Counted from the first letter of the stretch, positions 1-8,973 are shown. The stretch: 64,000 nucleotides of DNA from an uncultured Ectothiorhodospiraceae bacterium (GCA_947260005.1 CAMYOL010000058.1:107040-171039); one strand, 5' to 3'. The notes: generated by a model not told the origin, from the sequence alone. Numbers and translations: made by a program.

Positions 1-228
1 GACGATTCGGATGATAAGGAAGACGACAAAGAAACGGAAACACCCGAGCAAGAAGAAGCACCTGAAGCACCCGAACCAATGGAAGCCCCTGAGCCTGAAG
101 AACCGCCCGAAGCCCCTGAGCCTGAAGAACCACCCGAGCCTCCTGAGCCTGAAGAACCGCCCGAAGCCCCTGAGCCTGAGGAACCACCCGAACCTGAAGA
201 GCCACCCGAGCCAGAAGAATCTTCTTAG
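1..228 (+). CDS. C-terminal part of a Pro/Glu-rich repeat protein (5' end outside window)
   Basis: Frame 1 is open from the first base to a TAG at 226-228. The start lies outside the window. After a short acidic Asp/Lys/Glu stretch the visible tail is an almost pure Pro/Glu/Ala repeat with the recurring unit EPPEAPEPE and variants, ending in Glu-Glu-Ser-Ser. Such tails occur on envelope proteins as extended, possibly wall- or membrane-spanning spacers. The next gene, about 100 bp downstream on the same strand, encodes a TPR/outer-membrane-barrel protein, so an envelope role is plausible. In some bacteria FecR-domain proteins with such tails precede TPR-barrel genes, but no FecR domain is visible here. 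Function is not assignable from this fragment. Confidence 0.6.
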   Translation, partial: DDSDDKEDDKETETPEQEEAPEAPEPMEAPEPEEPPEAPEPEEPPEPPEPEEPPEAPEPEEPPEPEEPPEPEESS

Positions 229-342
229 TCACAAGTAAAGTTGTAAACTAAGGCCCCGTTAATATTTCTATTGTAATATTTGCTGTATCTTACTGACTAA
301 ACTCGTTTGATTAATCAGGTTTTGGTGTCTATGAGGGGATGC

Positions 343-1623
343 ATGTCGTCGTACTGGCGTTTAACATTACTTATTATCGGATTTATTCTTGCTAGTGCCC
401 AAAGTCTGGCCAACGACAAAGTTTCTTTCGAAAAAGGTGCTCAGGCCTTTGCGCAAAAAAATTACTCTCTGGCAATCGACTATTTCAAACAAGCCCAGGC
501 GCAAGGCTATAATCCAAATACAATCAATTATAATTTAGGCGTCAGTTATTTTAAGTTAAAACATTACCCGCAAGCTGAAGCATCCTTTCGAATTGCCTTG
601 CGCAGCCCAAAACTTAAGCAACTGGTTCAATACAATCTGGGGCTGGTCAAACTCAAACAGCAAAATAAAGATGAGGCACACCAGTGGTTCAATCTCGCAC
701 AGGATCGGCAGGCCCATTCTCAATACTATAGCGACAAGATTACGAAACTTGCCGCTGCTATGGACACTACCCCGACTAAAAAGAAACCCGCTATTTTTCA
801 AATCGATGGTGGCGCAAGTATCTCATATGGTTATGACAGCAACGTCACGCTCACCACCAGCGGTTCAGCATCGGGCTTATCGGACCAGTTTACGGAAAGC
901 TTTGCCTATTTATATCTTTTAATGCCTTATACCAACCTTAAACTGAACTACTATGATCACAGCTATACTACCTATGAGCGCAATGATTATCGTCAGCTCG
1001 AGGCCCGACTGGAATTCCCGATTGATACGGGTAACTGGACCGTCAAGCCCGGACTGTTCTACACCTCAAGCAAACTTGGCCGGCAAGATTATCAGTCCAT
1101 CAACAATGCGGCATTGGATATAAAATATCGTTTCGCAAAAAAAGATTCATTGTTATTTAAATATCAGTACAGTGATATTGAGATTGAGAATCCTTTGTAT
1201 TTCTATTTAGCCGGCACCCAACAACGACTTCGCGCCCAGCTGATTAATTATACTTTTCTTGGACAGTTTCGCTTACGCTACGAATATGAATTTAACGATC
1301 GGATAAATACGCCGACAGTTGATTATTCTCCAACACGCCACAGCTTGCGTCTTCGTTTAAAAAATTCATTAAGCAGAAAAATAAAAATGACCAACGAAAT
1401 TCTCTATCGAAACAGCCTCTATAATCCTGTGGTCAATCCCAATCCGGCCATCAGTGGTCAACGAGAAGACAACCGCAAACAATACCGATTCAGTCTCTAC
1501 GTACTACCCGTTTCCGGCCTCGAGGTTGGCATCAAATATGTTTATACATCAAATGATTCAAATTTTGAGCCCGAGGAATATAACAAAGAAGTGACACAGG
1601 CTTATTTGTATTACTACTTTTAG
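343..1623 (+). CDS. TPR-containing outer-membrane beta-barrel protein
   Basis: An exported protein of about 426 residues. A signal peptide (hydrophobic stretch ending around LASAQSLA) is followed by TPR-like helices over roughly the first 120 residues, with Leu-Gly-Val-Ser-Tyr-Phe-Lys and Tyr-Pro-Gln-Ala spacing typical of TPRs. From about residue 150 to the end the protein has alternating aromatic/polar strands rich in Tyr, and it ends in a terminal Phe, as in outer-membrane barrels. The N-TPR plus C-barrel layout resembles Slam/DUF560-type proteins, but the assignment is not certain. Start choice: the open frame begins with a TTG at 307 and has ATG codons at 331 and 343. An AGGGG lies just upstream of 343, so that start is preferred. 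It probably partners with the Pro/Glu-rich protein upstream. Confidence 0.7.
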   Translation: MSSYWRLTLLIIGFILASAQSLANDKVSFEKGAQAFAQKNYSLAIDYFKQAQAQGYNPNTINYNLGVSYFKLKHYPQAEASFRIALRSPKLKQLVQYNLGLVKLKQQNKDEAHQWFNLAQDRQAHSQYYSDKITKLAAAMDTTPTKKKPAIFQIDGGASISYGYDSNVTLTTSGSASGLSDQFTESFAYLYLLMPYTNLKLNYYDHSYTTYERNDYRQLEARLEFPIDTGNWTVKPGLFYTSSKLGRQDYQSINNAALDIKYRFAKKDSLLFKYQYSDIEIENPLYFYLAGTQQRLRAQLINYTFLGQFRLRYEYEFNDRINTPTVDYSPTRHSLRLRLKNSLSRKIKMTNEILYRNSLYNPVVNPNPAISGQREDNRKQYRFSLYVLPVSGLEVGIKYVYTSNDSNFEPEEYNKEVTQAYLYYYF

Positions 1624-1639
1624 CTATTGGCTGTTCTGT

Positions 1640-1935
1640 TAACTCAACTGACATCCTAATCGGAGCGGAGCGTAGAGAGTGACTGTAGCGAAGCGGAAGA
1701 AATACTGCGTGATGCGCGAAGCGCTTCATGGCAGTGACTGCATGAAACGCGCAGCGGTTGACCAGAGCGAAGCGTAGGAATACTGCACGAAACGCGAAGC
1801 GGTTCAAGGCAGTGCAAAGCATGTGGAGCGCAGCGAAGGATCTTACGACCAAACAGGAAATACCAAACGAAATGCCAAGATCCTTCGCTGCGCTCAGGAT
1901 GACAAACGCTGCGCTCAGGATGACAAATTACGTGT
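1640..1935. repeat. Degenerate intergenic repeat cluster with GAAGGATCTT inverted repeat
   Basis: The gap between the barrel gene and the polymerase gene is full of short GAAGCG/GCGAAGCG motifs. It contains a perfect 19-bp inverted repeat: 1826-1844 pairs with 1877-1895, core AGCGAAGGATCTT / AAGATCCTTCGCT. The GCGCTCAGGATGAC motif follows twice (1891-1904 and 1912-1925). The same hairpin family recurs at 61149-61234. It resembles the dispersed intergenic palindromes common in many proteobacterial genomes. The ORFs that run through it are low-complexity shadows. Confidence 0.75.
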
Positions 1936-1941
1936 TTTTGG

Positions 1942-3171
1942 TTAAATAGTTTGCCGTGGTCCTTTTGGTTTCCAGGCAGGGGAAATGACATTAGGCATGT
2001 CGGAGCGTTTTAACAGGCGCGCGGGACCCAGTGCGAGCTCACCATAACGTTGGTTAATCGTATCCACGGTTTTATTAACCGCATCGCGCCCCTCATGTTC
2101 TTCAACAAACATCTCTAACTGGCCATCAGCCGGATAGGGATCCAGCGCAGTGATGTGCACCTGTAACACGCCTTCGCCTCGCCAGTGTTCATCCATCATC
2201 TGTCGAGTGAGCGAGCTAATCACTGCACCATCCGTTGTTGACGTCGCCGTCCGGTATGTATCACCCAGCCAGCCCTGGCGGGTTAACAAGCCAATGGAAA
2301 ATGTTTTTGCCTGCAATTTATAACGTCGCAAACGCGTCGCCAGTTTTTCACTCATGTGCAGGAGATACATGTGTATTATATTGGAATCGATGGTATCTGG
2401 TGGCATGACCTTACCATGGCCCATCGACTTGGGCGCGGCAATACTGGTATGCACAGGATCAGGATCCAGGCCCTGGCACATCAACCAAATACGCCGCCCC
2501 GGGTAACCAAAACGTTTACCCATGATGCCAATCGGTAAACGCTCCATATCGCCACAGGTATACACGCCTCGTGCCGCCAGGAAGCGACCAATGCCTTCGG
2601 CAATACCACACAGTTTAGTCACCGGTACCTCACGCAAGCGCTGCCTGACCTGCCCCGGTGGTAAAACACCAATGCCGCTGGGTTTGTGTTCTTTGGCAAT
2701 GAATTTTGCGCTGGTCTTATCACCGCTAACACCGACGGTACAAGGTAAGTTAACCGCTCGATTCACCACCGCTTTGGTTTGCGCGGCAATTGACTGCGGC
2801 GAACCCAATAATTTTTGACAATGACTCACATCGAGAAAAGCCTCGTCGACTGAAAATATTTCCAGATCAGGACTAATCTCATCTCGCAACGCATCCGACA
2901 TGCGAGTTGCAAGTTGCGCATAGCGCTGTGGACGTGCTGGACGTTGGATTAATTGCGGACACAACTGTTGCGCCTCTTTAATACGCATCCCGGTATAAAT
3001 TCCACGCGCGCGCGCCTCGTATGAGCAAGTGATAATACAGGTGCCGCGCATACCATTGGTGACCGCAACCGGTCGTTGTCGTAGTGACGGTTCATCTAAT
3101 TGCTCGATCGATGCAAAAAAAGCATCCATGTCAACAAAAACAATCGCGCGTGGCCAATGATTATCCGACAT
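1942..3171 (-). CDS. dinB: Y-family DNA polymerase (DNA polymerase IV-like)
   Basis: A translesion polymerase of about 409 residues. The N-terminal catalytic palm shows FVDMDAFFASIEQ, the metal-binding Asp motif, followed by the CSYEARARGI and GMRIKEAQQLCP finger motifs. SVDEAFLDVS supplies the second acidic pair. The TVGVSGDKTSAKFIAKEHKP motif (core VGVSGDKTSAK) and a helix-hairpin-helix-like thumb (VTKLCGIAEGIG) follow. A C-terminal little-finger domain occupies about residues 240-390. The length is normal or slightly long for DinB. The frame opens with a GTG at 3180; the ATG at 3171 has a better-placed purine-rich stretch. No LexA box was seen upstream. Its role would be error-prone bypass synthesis on damaged templates. 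Confidence 0.88.
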   Translation of the reverse strand: MSDNHWPRAIVFVDMDAFFASIEQLDEPSLRQRPVAVTNGMRGTCIITCSYEARARGIYTGMRIKEAQQLCPQLIQRPARPQRYAQLATRMSDALRDEISPDLEIFSVDEAFLDVSHCQKLLGSPQSIAAQTKAVVNRAVNLPCTVGVSGDKTSAKFIAKEHKPSGIGVLPPGQVRQRLREVPVTKLCGIAEGIGRFLAARGVYTCGDMERLPIGIMGKRFGYPGRRIWLMCQGLDPDPVHTSIAAPKSMGHGKVMPPDTIDSNIIHMYLLHMSEKLATRLRRYKLQAKTFSIGLLTRQGWLGDTYRTATSTTDGAVISSLTRQMMDEHWRGEGVLQVHITALDPYPADGQLEMFVEEHEGRDAVNKTVDTINQRYGELALGPARLLKRSDMPNVISPAWKPKGPRQTI

Positions 3172-3311
3172 CAGAATCACTCTACTTCAATCATGTTTAC
3201 AAAGAGAGGATATTGAAACAAAAGTTATTTCTAGCCGCAAGCAAATTAAAATACTGAGAAAATACAATAACTAACTTATACTAAATTAGGAAAAAATATT
3301 TGGTGTAGAAA

Positions 3312-3343
3312 AAAACGGCATTGGAATAACCCAATGCCGTTTT
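3312..3343 (-). terminator. Rho-independent terminator downstream of the FKBP gene
   Basis: A perfect hairpin: ACGGCATTGG (3315-3324) pairs with CCAATGCCGT (3331-3340) around a 6-nt loop, extended by A/T pairs. On the minus strand it is followed by a run of T, placing it about 80 bp after the FKBP stop. The flanking A and T tracts on both sides could make it bidirectional. Confidence 0.85.
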
Positions 3344-3423
3344 AAATTTTTAGCTATACATAACGAGATTACATCTCACAACCTCGTATGCATACCGAAG
3401 CTTGATACGAATAACTTGTTACA

Positions 3424-4107
3424 TTACTTATCTATAGAAATAAGTTCGATTTCAAAGATTAAAGTTTCATTTGGTCCAATTGATCCACCAGCACCGCGTT
3501 CTCCATATGCCAGCTCAGGTGGAATAACAACCTTCCACTTTGATCCAGTCTGCATCAATGGTAATACTTCCTGCCAGCCTTTAATAACGCCATTCAGCGG
3601 GAAGCTTGCAGGTTTGCCACGTTTGACTGAACTATCAAAAACCGTACCGTCAATCAAAGTACCATGATAGTGTACTGTTACTTTGTCGGTTGCCTTAGGT
3701 TTAGCACCCTTTGCGTCCTTTAGCACTTCATACTGAATGCCATTAGCCAGCTCTTTAACGCCTTTGCGTTTTTTATTGTCAGCGCGAAACTTGTCACCCG
3801 CAACTTTTTTATCATTGGCGGCTGCTTTTTGCTTGGCCATCATTTTTTGTTGGAACGCTGTCATAGCCGCTTGCATATCTTCTTTAGAGACTTTTAATTT
3901 TGCCCCAGACATGACATCTTCAATGGCCTGGCCAATCACCTTTGGATCAACCTCATTGATTTTCTGTTGCTTTAACGAGTTGCCCATTTGTACACCAATC
4001 GCGTAACTTAATTTATCTTTCTCAGATTTATAATCGGCGGCAATGGCGTTTACCGTTACCAGCGATAAGCTCGCTGTAATAAGAATTGTTTTTGTAAAAT
4101 TTTGCAC
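3424..4107 (-). CDS. Periplasmic FKBP-type peptidyl-prolyl isomerase (Mip/FkpA-like)
   Basis: A 227-residue exported foldase. The signal peptide ends at about residue 24 (ITASLSLVTVNAIAA). The next roughly 90 residues form the helical FKBP_N dimerisation domain (KLSYAIGVQMGNSLKQQ onward). The C-terminal 100 residues are the FKBP catalytic domain, with VTVHYHGTLIDGTVFDSS, GVIKGWQEVLPLM, and IPPELAYGERGAGG followed by IGPNETLIFEIEL. The length matches Mip/FkpA. It is expected to catalyse prolyl cis-trans isomerisation and act as a chaperone in the periplasm. It is monocistronic, with a strong terminator downstream. Confidence 0.92.
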   Translation of the reverse strand: MQNFTKTILITASLSLVTVNAIAADYKSEKDKLSYAIGVQMGNSLKQQKINEVDPKVIGQAIEDVMSGAKLKVSKEDMQAAMTAFQQKMMAKQKAAANDKKVAGDKFRADNKKRKGVKELANGIQYEVLKDAKGAKPKATDKVTVHYHGTLIDGTVFDSSVKRGKPASFPLNGVIKGWQEVLPLMQTGSKWKVVIPPELAYGERGAGGSIGPNETLIFEIELISIDK

Positions 4108-4286
4108 TTTGTTTTCCTTTAATATTTAAAAAATAAGCTTGTCTAAAATCCTGACTGTATCTAAGTATGCCTTATACGTAGGCTAAAATATCGACCTGAA
4201 TCACAACTGAATTGGTAATATCAGCACATATTATAAGTGATTTCAGACCTACCGGCTTGTAACAAAAGATGGCCAAACACACAGCT

Positions 4287-4787
4287 TTAATCCAAGCTTT
4301 TGACAAACACCAGCATATCGCTGCCGTCCATTAAATAGCTATCAATCTGACCCACCTGTAAAAAACCCTGGCGCTGGTAAAACGCTAATGCGCGGTTAAA
4401 GGTATCATGGCGATAAGTCTCAATGAAGAGCTTTTTATAACCTTTTTCTCGAATTATCTGCTCGATTTTGTCCAGCATCCATTTGCCGATTCCCTGCCCT
4501 TGCAGTTCCGGCTCTACCGCAAACCAGGATAGCCAGATATTTTCACTGGGGCCCCAGCGATAACGGTGCAGACCGATGACGCCATTGATTTTCGAGCCAT
4601 TTTTCGCTAAATAAAAACTTCGCATCGAATCAAGCGGAGTATCACTTTTTGCAGATAAGCAGGCAAAATGAAAATCAAATGTTTGCCTGGCAAATTCCAA
4701 CTCATCCGGATTCATTGCCCGTCCTATGAGTGCCTGCACGGCAACCTGATCGTCAGCCGTCATCTCAACAAATTCGAGTGGGTTCAT
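4287..4787 (-). CDS. GNAT-family N-acetyltransferase
   Basis: 166 residues with the GNAT core. LSWFAVEPELQGQGIGKWML contains the Q/RxxGxG/A acetyl-CoA loop (QGQGIG) at about residues 94-103. ALAFYQRQGF is the motif B region near the C terminus. The substrate cannot be told from sequence. The start ATG at 4787 has only a weak ribosome-binding site. It is followed on the same strand by nothing closer than the FKBP gene, and lies just downstream of the RDD gene, with which it may be cotranscribed. Confidence 0.85.
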   Translation of the reverse strand: MNPLEFVEMTADDQVAVQALIGRAMNPDELEFARQTFDFHFACLSAKSDTPLDSMRSFYLAKNGSKINGVIGLHRYRWGPSENIWLSWFAVEPELQGQGIGKWMLDKIEQIIREKGYKKLFIETYRHDTFNRALAFYQRQGFLQVGQIDSYLMDGSDMLVFVKSLD

Positions 4788-4826
4788 ATTTTTCTAAACT
4801 AGATTTACTACTGGATTAAACCTACC

Positions 4827-5345
4827 CTAATCTGCATTAATCACAATAGTACCGGCAATATAATCATGCAGGCATCGGCGCTCAGAACCAAATATCATCA
4901 GTACATTCACTAGACCGATTAAGCCGCCAACAAAAGGAATTTGCGCAATCAGTTGCATAGGGAGATAGCGAACAAAAATGATTTTTGCCGCACCGGGATT
5001 TTCGTTCTGTAAATTACTTATCCTAATTGATAGTAATTTTTTACCAATGGTTTGACCATTCCTATGTAACAGGTATCCGTTGATTGCAAAAAATATAGTC
5101 AAACTTAATGCAACCACGATGATCAAAGTTGGCGTATCCGGCTCGATACCATTAGCAAATTGCTCGAGAACGCCAAACGGATACATGATTCCTACGGTAA
5201 TAACGGTTGATATAATCCCATCGATGATGGCCGCAGCAAGTCGCTGACCTCTCCCGGCTAAATCCGGAGACTCTCCCGTACCGCTATCCGGTTTCTCACC
5301 TGTGAGTTCAGATTGTGGCGTACTGTATGGATTGTTCTCATTCAT
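4827..5345 (-). CDS. RDD-family membrane protein
   Basis: 172 residues. A polar Asn/Pro/Ser N-terminal tail of about 30 residues is followed by the RDD signature (GRGQRLAAAIIDGIIS) and three hydrophobic segments. The conserved late motif GQTIGKKLLSIRI precedes the third. RDD proteins are small inner-membrane proteins, some implicated in ion or proton transport; no specific substrate can be assigned. A strong GGAGGAG precedes the ATG. A similar Asn-Pro-Tyr tail opens the unrelated membrane protein at 20073-20558. Confidence 0.88.
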   Translation of the reverse strand: MNENNPYSTPQSELTGEKPDSGTGESPDLAGRGQRLAAAIIDGIISTVITVGIMYPFGVLEQFANGIEPDTPTLIIVVALSLTIFFAINGYLLHRNGQTIGKKLLSIRISNLQNENPGAAKIIFVRYLPMQLIAQIPFVGGLIGLVNVLMIFGSERRCLHDYIAGTIVINAD

Positions 5346-5373
5346 ATAACTCCTCCCCCGTTGTTAGACCATT

Positions 5374-6444
5374 TTAGCTAGCGATATATTGTTGCAGCTG
5401 CTGACCATTATTGGCCAACAGCTTATCCAAAAAATCTTTTATTTTATGATTCCCTTCATGCGGATACTCTCGTAGGTTCTTTTTATAATCGGGTATACTA
5501 TATATAAAGGCCGCGATCTGATCGACCTGTATGTCAAAACTGGATTTACCAAACCCTTGCTCTTCTAACATGAGTGCATTGAGTGCCTGCTCAAACTGAC
5601 CTTCCATCGGTACAGCAAAGTAAGGTTTTCCTAAATACAGTGCTTCAGTAATAAGTGTAAAACCGGCCGTAGCAATAATCGCCTTCGACGTTGCCAGGTC
5701 ATGTAAAAATTTAGTTTTACTAAAAGGTCGATAGTGCAAATTACCGTTTACTTCCTGTTTATCATAACCATAAATTATGAATTCCTCACGATCAAAATTT
5801 TCCAAAAGAGAAATCAAGCTATCAAAACCCGAGGTGACATAAACTAAAATGTGCTCTTCTTCTGTCGCTGATAATGCTAATACACTTTCTCGTAAAATGG
5901 GTGGAAACAAAAAGGTATGATTATTTTTAACCTCTCCAAAATGAAAAGTCGTGACCAATGAGATATCTGGTTTTGGTACCATCGCCCTGATAACGGTTTC
6001 GGTTATTAGTGCATCCTTGCTTAGTTCATCGGGACGACTGTATTCCATGTAACGCATACGGTGCTGATTATCCAGTGATATCAGAGGCACATGATAATAA
6101 TTTGCTAAATAAGCCGTCATCGGCTCAAAATCTGTTATGACACAATTCGGCTTAAACTGTTTAAACAATTGATGACGAGCTACATTAAAACTTTTTATAC
6201 CATCCGGAAGCATTTTTAAGTTTTCTAATAAAGTTCGAATAGTTGATATTTTATTATCCTGACTATTGATACTAAGACCGGAGATTTCCATAACATCAAA
6301 ATCGTCTTTCAGATTACGGTAACCGCGATCATAACTTGCTACTTTAAGCTGATGTCCGTGCCCGACAAGATGAGCCAGTATCTCACGAGCTCGAGATGAA
6401 TGACCTGAACCTTCCCCTGAAACCCCATATACAATCCTGGCCAT
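5374..6444 (-). CDS. Glycosyltransferase of the MJ1255/VC2487 type
   Basis: 356 residues. The N terminus MARIVYGVSGEGSGHSSRA is the glycine-rich start of a GT-B fold, as in MurG-like enzymes and the TIGR00661 family. The second half carries FSKTKFLHDLATSKAIIATAGF followed by TLITEALYLGKPYFAVP, the donor-nucleotide-binding part. It is expected to transfer a sugar from a nucleotide donor, but donor and acceptor are unknown. The next gene on the same strand starts within 30 bp, so an operon with the downstream RDD and GNAT genes is possible. Confidence 0.82.
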   Translation of the reverse strand: MARIVYGVSGEGSGHSSRAREILAHLVGHGHQLKVASYDRGYRNLKDDFDVMEISGLSINSQDNKISTIRTLLENLKMLPDGIKSFNVARHQLFKQFKPNCVITDFEPMTAYLANYYHVPLISLDNQHRMRYMEYSRPDELSKDALITETVIRAMVPKPDISLVTTFHFGEVKNNHTFLFPPILRESVLALSATEEEHILVYVTSGFDSLISLLENFDREEFIIYGYDKQEVNGNLHYRPFSKTKFLHDLATSKAIIATAGFTLITEALYLGKPYFAVPMEGQFEQALNALMLEEQGFGKSSFDIQVDQIAAFIYSIPDYKKNLREYPHEGNHKIKDFLDKLLANNGQQLQQYIAS

Positions 6445-6465
6445 GATTAACCTTCAGTCATTAAT

Positions 6466-6963
6466 TCATTGTTGTATCTTGAATTCTTGTGTCCATTGAT
6501 CAGCCCACCAATTGGCATTGGCCTCGGTATTTTTATGCCTGACCTGTTTAGAGTGACTTAAAAAATGAAAGCACTCATGGGCTAAAGTATGAATGGCACA
6601 TTCATCCAGGTCATCAAATCTAAAATCCATTGGACCTGAGTACCAACCTTGTTTATAACTTGATGATGGTATTCGCCCCCAATGTAAATAGGTATAAGGT
6701 GGTGCAAGCTCTACATTAACACTGGCACGCAACCTGTAACCCTGTTTGTATCGACGTGAACGAGGTCTAGTACGGACAGGGTAACTACAACAGCCATGCA
6801 GTATGGCCTTTTTATTTAATGGTAATAGCTTTATCCATTCAAGCAGCTGCGTATCATACATTTCTAGTTTTGCTTGTATAAAATGTAAAACATGGGGCAT
6901 GGTGATTTTATCAATAACTGATGTATCGAAACCAGTCTCACCTTCAGCTACGGCTATCGTCAT
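6466..6963 (-). CDS. Putative zinc metalloprotease-like protein of unknown family
   Basis: 165 residues, no signal peptide. HTLAHECFHFLSHSKQ contains an HExxH zinc-binding motif at about residues 129-133. Downstream lies NTEANANWWADQW, whose Glu could be a third ligand. The middle part is rich in Arg/Tyr (TRPRSRRYKQGYRLR). It resembles SprT-like or other small zincins in layout only, and I do not recognise the family. It sits between the glycosyltransferase gene and slyX, all on the minus strand and closely spaced. Confidence 0.6.
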   Translation of the reverse strand: MTIAVAEGETGFDTSVIDKITMPHVLHFIQAKLEMYDTQLLEWIKLLPLNKKAILHGCCSYPVRTRPRSRRYKQGYRLRASVNVELAPPYTYLHWGRIPSSSYKQGWYSGPMDFRFDDLDECAIHTLAHECFHFLSHSKQVRHKNTEANANWWADQWTQEFKIQQ

Positions 6964-6972
6964 TTTCTAACT

Positions 6973-7176
6973 CTAGTAATGAGGTGGTGGCGGTTCATTT
7001 TCATCATGATGCACAACAGACTCAGATAACGATTGGAGCTTTTTATGTAACAATTCTACCTGTTCTTTCAGGCTATCAATTTGGGATTGCTGGTCTGTCA
7101 CAACTGAATTTAATTCACTGATTGTTTCTTCCTGAAAAGCCAGTTGAGTTTCTATTTCTGTTATTCGTTCAGTCAT
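6973..7176 (-). CDS. slyX: SlyX family protein
   Basis: 67 residues, almost entirely heptad-repeat coiled coil (ITEIETQLAFQEETISELN onward), ending in the diagnostic Pro-Pro-Pro-Pro-His-Tyr tail. Length and tail match SlyX. The molecular role of SlyX is not well defined. It starts 5 bases after the preceding lipoprotein stop, so the two are probably cotranscribed. Confidence 0.93.
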   Translation of the reverse strand: MTERITEIETQLAFQEETISELNSVVTDQQSQIDSLKEQVELLHKKLQSLSESVVHHDENEPPPPHY

Positions 7177-7181
7177 TTTTA

Positions 7182-7691
7182 TTAAAAATTCGGTGGTTCA
7201 AGAGGTTCGTTAAAATTTTTACCCTGCATTGAAAGAATCAGGCATTTTTCCACTATCTCATCCAACTCATTATATCGACGGCAAGCCCTGATGACATCCG
7301 CCACTTTTTTATATTGCTCATTTGCCAGGAGATCCCAGTTCTTTTCCAGATCATGTTCACATTGAACCTTAGCAAAAATTTTCACTGCATTGACAGAAAG
7401 TAAATAGTTCGCATAAATGGTTTCAATTATTGGTTTGTATTGCTGATAAAGCAACTTTTTATTAGCATCACTCCCGACTGAGAAACCGGATATGTTTATT
7501 GTCGCTCGTTTACTGAAACCTTGATCACGTTGTTTGGTCAACGAAACAGAAAACAAAATATAATCCTGACAATCTCCAGACAAGGGCCGAACCTTTTTCA
7601 GCGGTTTATGCTTCGAAACACAGGCCGATAAACTCAAGGCGATGCCCAGGATCAGAATAAAAGTTGTACTCTTAAATAAGCTATCTTTCAA
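7182..7691 (-). CDS. Putative lipoprotein of unknown function
   Basis: 169 residues. The N-terminal hydrophobic segment ends in the lipobox LSLSAC (Cys at about residue 24), giving a predicted lipid-anchored protein. The mature part is mixed alpha/beta with several Cys residues (GDCQDYILF, VQCEHD, IRACRRYN, EKCLIL), which may form disulfides. No family was recognised. It is immediately upstream of slyX on the same strand. Confidence 0.65.
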   Translation of the reverse strand: MKDSLFKSTTFILILGIALSLSACVSKHKPLKKVRPLSGDCQDYILFSVSLTKQRDQGFSKRATINISGFSVGSDANKKLLYQQYKPIIETIYANYLLSVNAVKIFAKVQCEHDLEKNWDLLANEQYKKVADVIRACRRYNELDEIVEKCLILSMQGKNFNEPLEPPNF

Positions 7692-7754
7692 TTTTATACT
7701 TCAATACAATCATATATATTAATTTGGGACTGGGACTTTTATTCGATAGCATAT

Positions 7755-8693
7755 CTAATCGTCATCGTAAAAATCACTTGCATGTTTTCCGATAAAACGA
7801 TGAACACGCCGTGTTGGATGAATTCCATCCCAGAATAAATACTCTCGCGGACGATCGCAAACCGGCCCCTCAATTACACCTGGCATTATACAGGTCATTT
7901 CTGTTTCTTTAAGTTTTAGTTTTTCCTGATTATTGGCTAATGCGGTGAATAACGTAAATAAATCAAACTCTCTGAGTTCTATCGGGAAGGCTGATTGATA
8001 ACTCCTACTGACCTGGGCCAGACCTTGATTATACTGCACACTCAGCATATTCGCTGCGAATTGTGCCTGTGGGCCTTGTAGGCGCACAGCAGGAGTTAAA
8101 GATAAATCCGGTGCATTAACAATTAAAAAACGATTCGCCCCGGCCTGAATGAGTGCGGCCATATTATCACTAACCGATGTTAATGCTTCCTGCAGGATTA
8201 GACCACTGCTTACCCCGCCAGGATCGGTGGCCAGTGCAACAATTGCATCACGAATGTCGTTGCCACCGATAAATAGCACATACAAAACTTCGTCGTTATC
8301 CTCGTCAAAATAGGTATTTAAATAGGCCGCCACCTGGGTACTCAGGTTCACACTGCCTTCATTACGCGCACGTGAACCCCCGACGGCATAATTCGTGGCA
8401 CCACGTTTACCAAACGCAGGTTTAGATTTTTGATCCAACTCACGGGCAAAAATTTCAATCCAGGTCTTACCATTAGAAAAGTGATGACCGCCAACCGCAT
8501 AAGCTGCATCAGGAATTAGTTGATATGGTGGAACGGACTGCATGCCTGTTAATGCAAAGGCATTCCCCGGATCCGATAAACTATCACCAAAAACAACGAT
8601 TCGTTCTATATCCTGATCGGCATAGACATTCGAAATTACAGCAATTCCAAGCCCTGCTAACAATATAAATAATCTTATGGATTTAAATATCAT
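7755..8693 (-). CDS. Exported SGNH/GDSL-type esterase
   Basis: 312 residues. The signal peptide (MIFKSIRLFILLAGLG to about VYA) is followed by block I VVFGDSLSDPGN with the nucleophile Ser. GGNDIRDA is block III. DGIHPTRRVHRFIG holds the catalytic Asp and His of block V. It should hydrolyse ester bonds of lipids or other substrates outside the cytoplasm. The open frame extends to 8723, but the ATG at 8693 has an AGGAGTG 7 nt upstream and begins the signal peptide directly. Confidence 0.9.
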   Translation of the reverse strand: MIFKSIRLFILLAGLGIAVISNVYADQDIERIVVFGDSLSDPGNAFALTGMQSVPPYQLIPDAAYAVGGHHFSNGKTWIEIFARELDQKSKPAFGKRGATNYAVGGSRARNEGSVNLSTQVAAYLNTYFDEDNDEVLYVLFIGGNDIRDAIVALATDPGGVSSGLILQEALTSVSDNMAALIQAGANRFLIVNAPDLSLTPAVRLQGPQAQFAANMLSVQYNQGLAQVSRSYQSAFPIELREFDLFTLFTALANNQEKLKLKETEMTCIMPGVIEGPVCDRPREYLFWDGIHPTRRVHRFIGKHASDFYDDD

Positions 8694-8973
8694 AATAATC
8701 ACTCCTTTGAATCGAATCCGCATATATCAAGAGTTGATTTTTATTAAAGTGAAACTGTCAGCCTTTGAGATTACAATAAATAGGCTAAAAAAACCATGCT
8801 TTGCATGTCATCGAAATTAATTATCGCGGGTATGATGTTTAAATATAAACATTAACTGACATAATACTCATTATTTACATCAAAAAGGCAATGTCGTTAA
8901 GAAAATATGAAAATCAAAGCGGTGTTTAACTTTCGACTAATTACCAAACCGCTGTGATTGCTTTAGAGGGGAA

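Noticed and set aside
11..238. 75-codon Lys/Pro/Leu-rich frame
   Set aside because: It is a shadow of the Pro/Glu repeat frame, which is open from base 1 and ends at 228.
1532..1991. Two minus-strand frames of 106 and 111 codons
   Set aside because: They consist of translated repeat DNA with no ribosome-binding site or plausible protein pattern.
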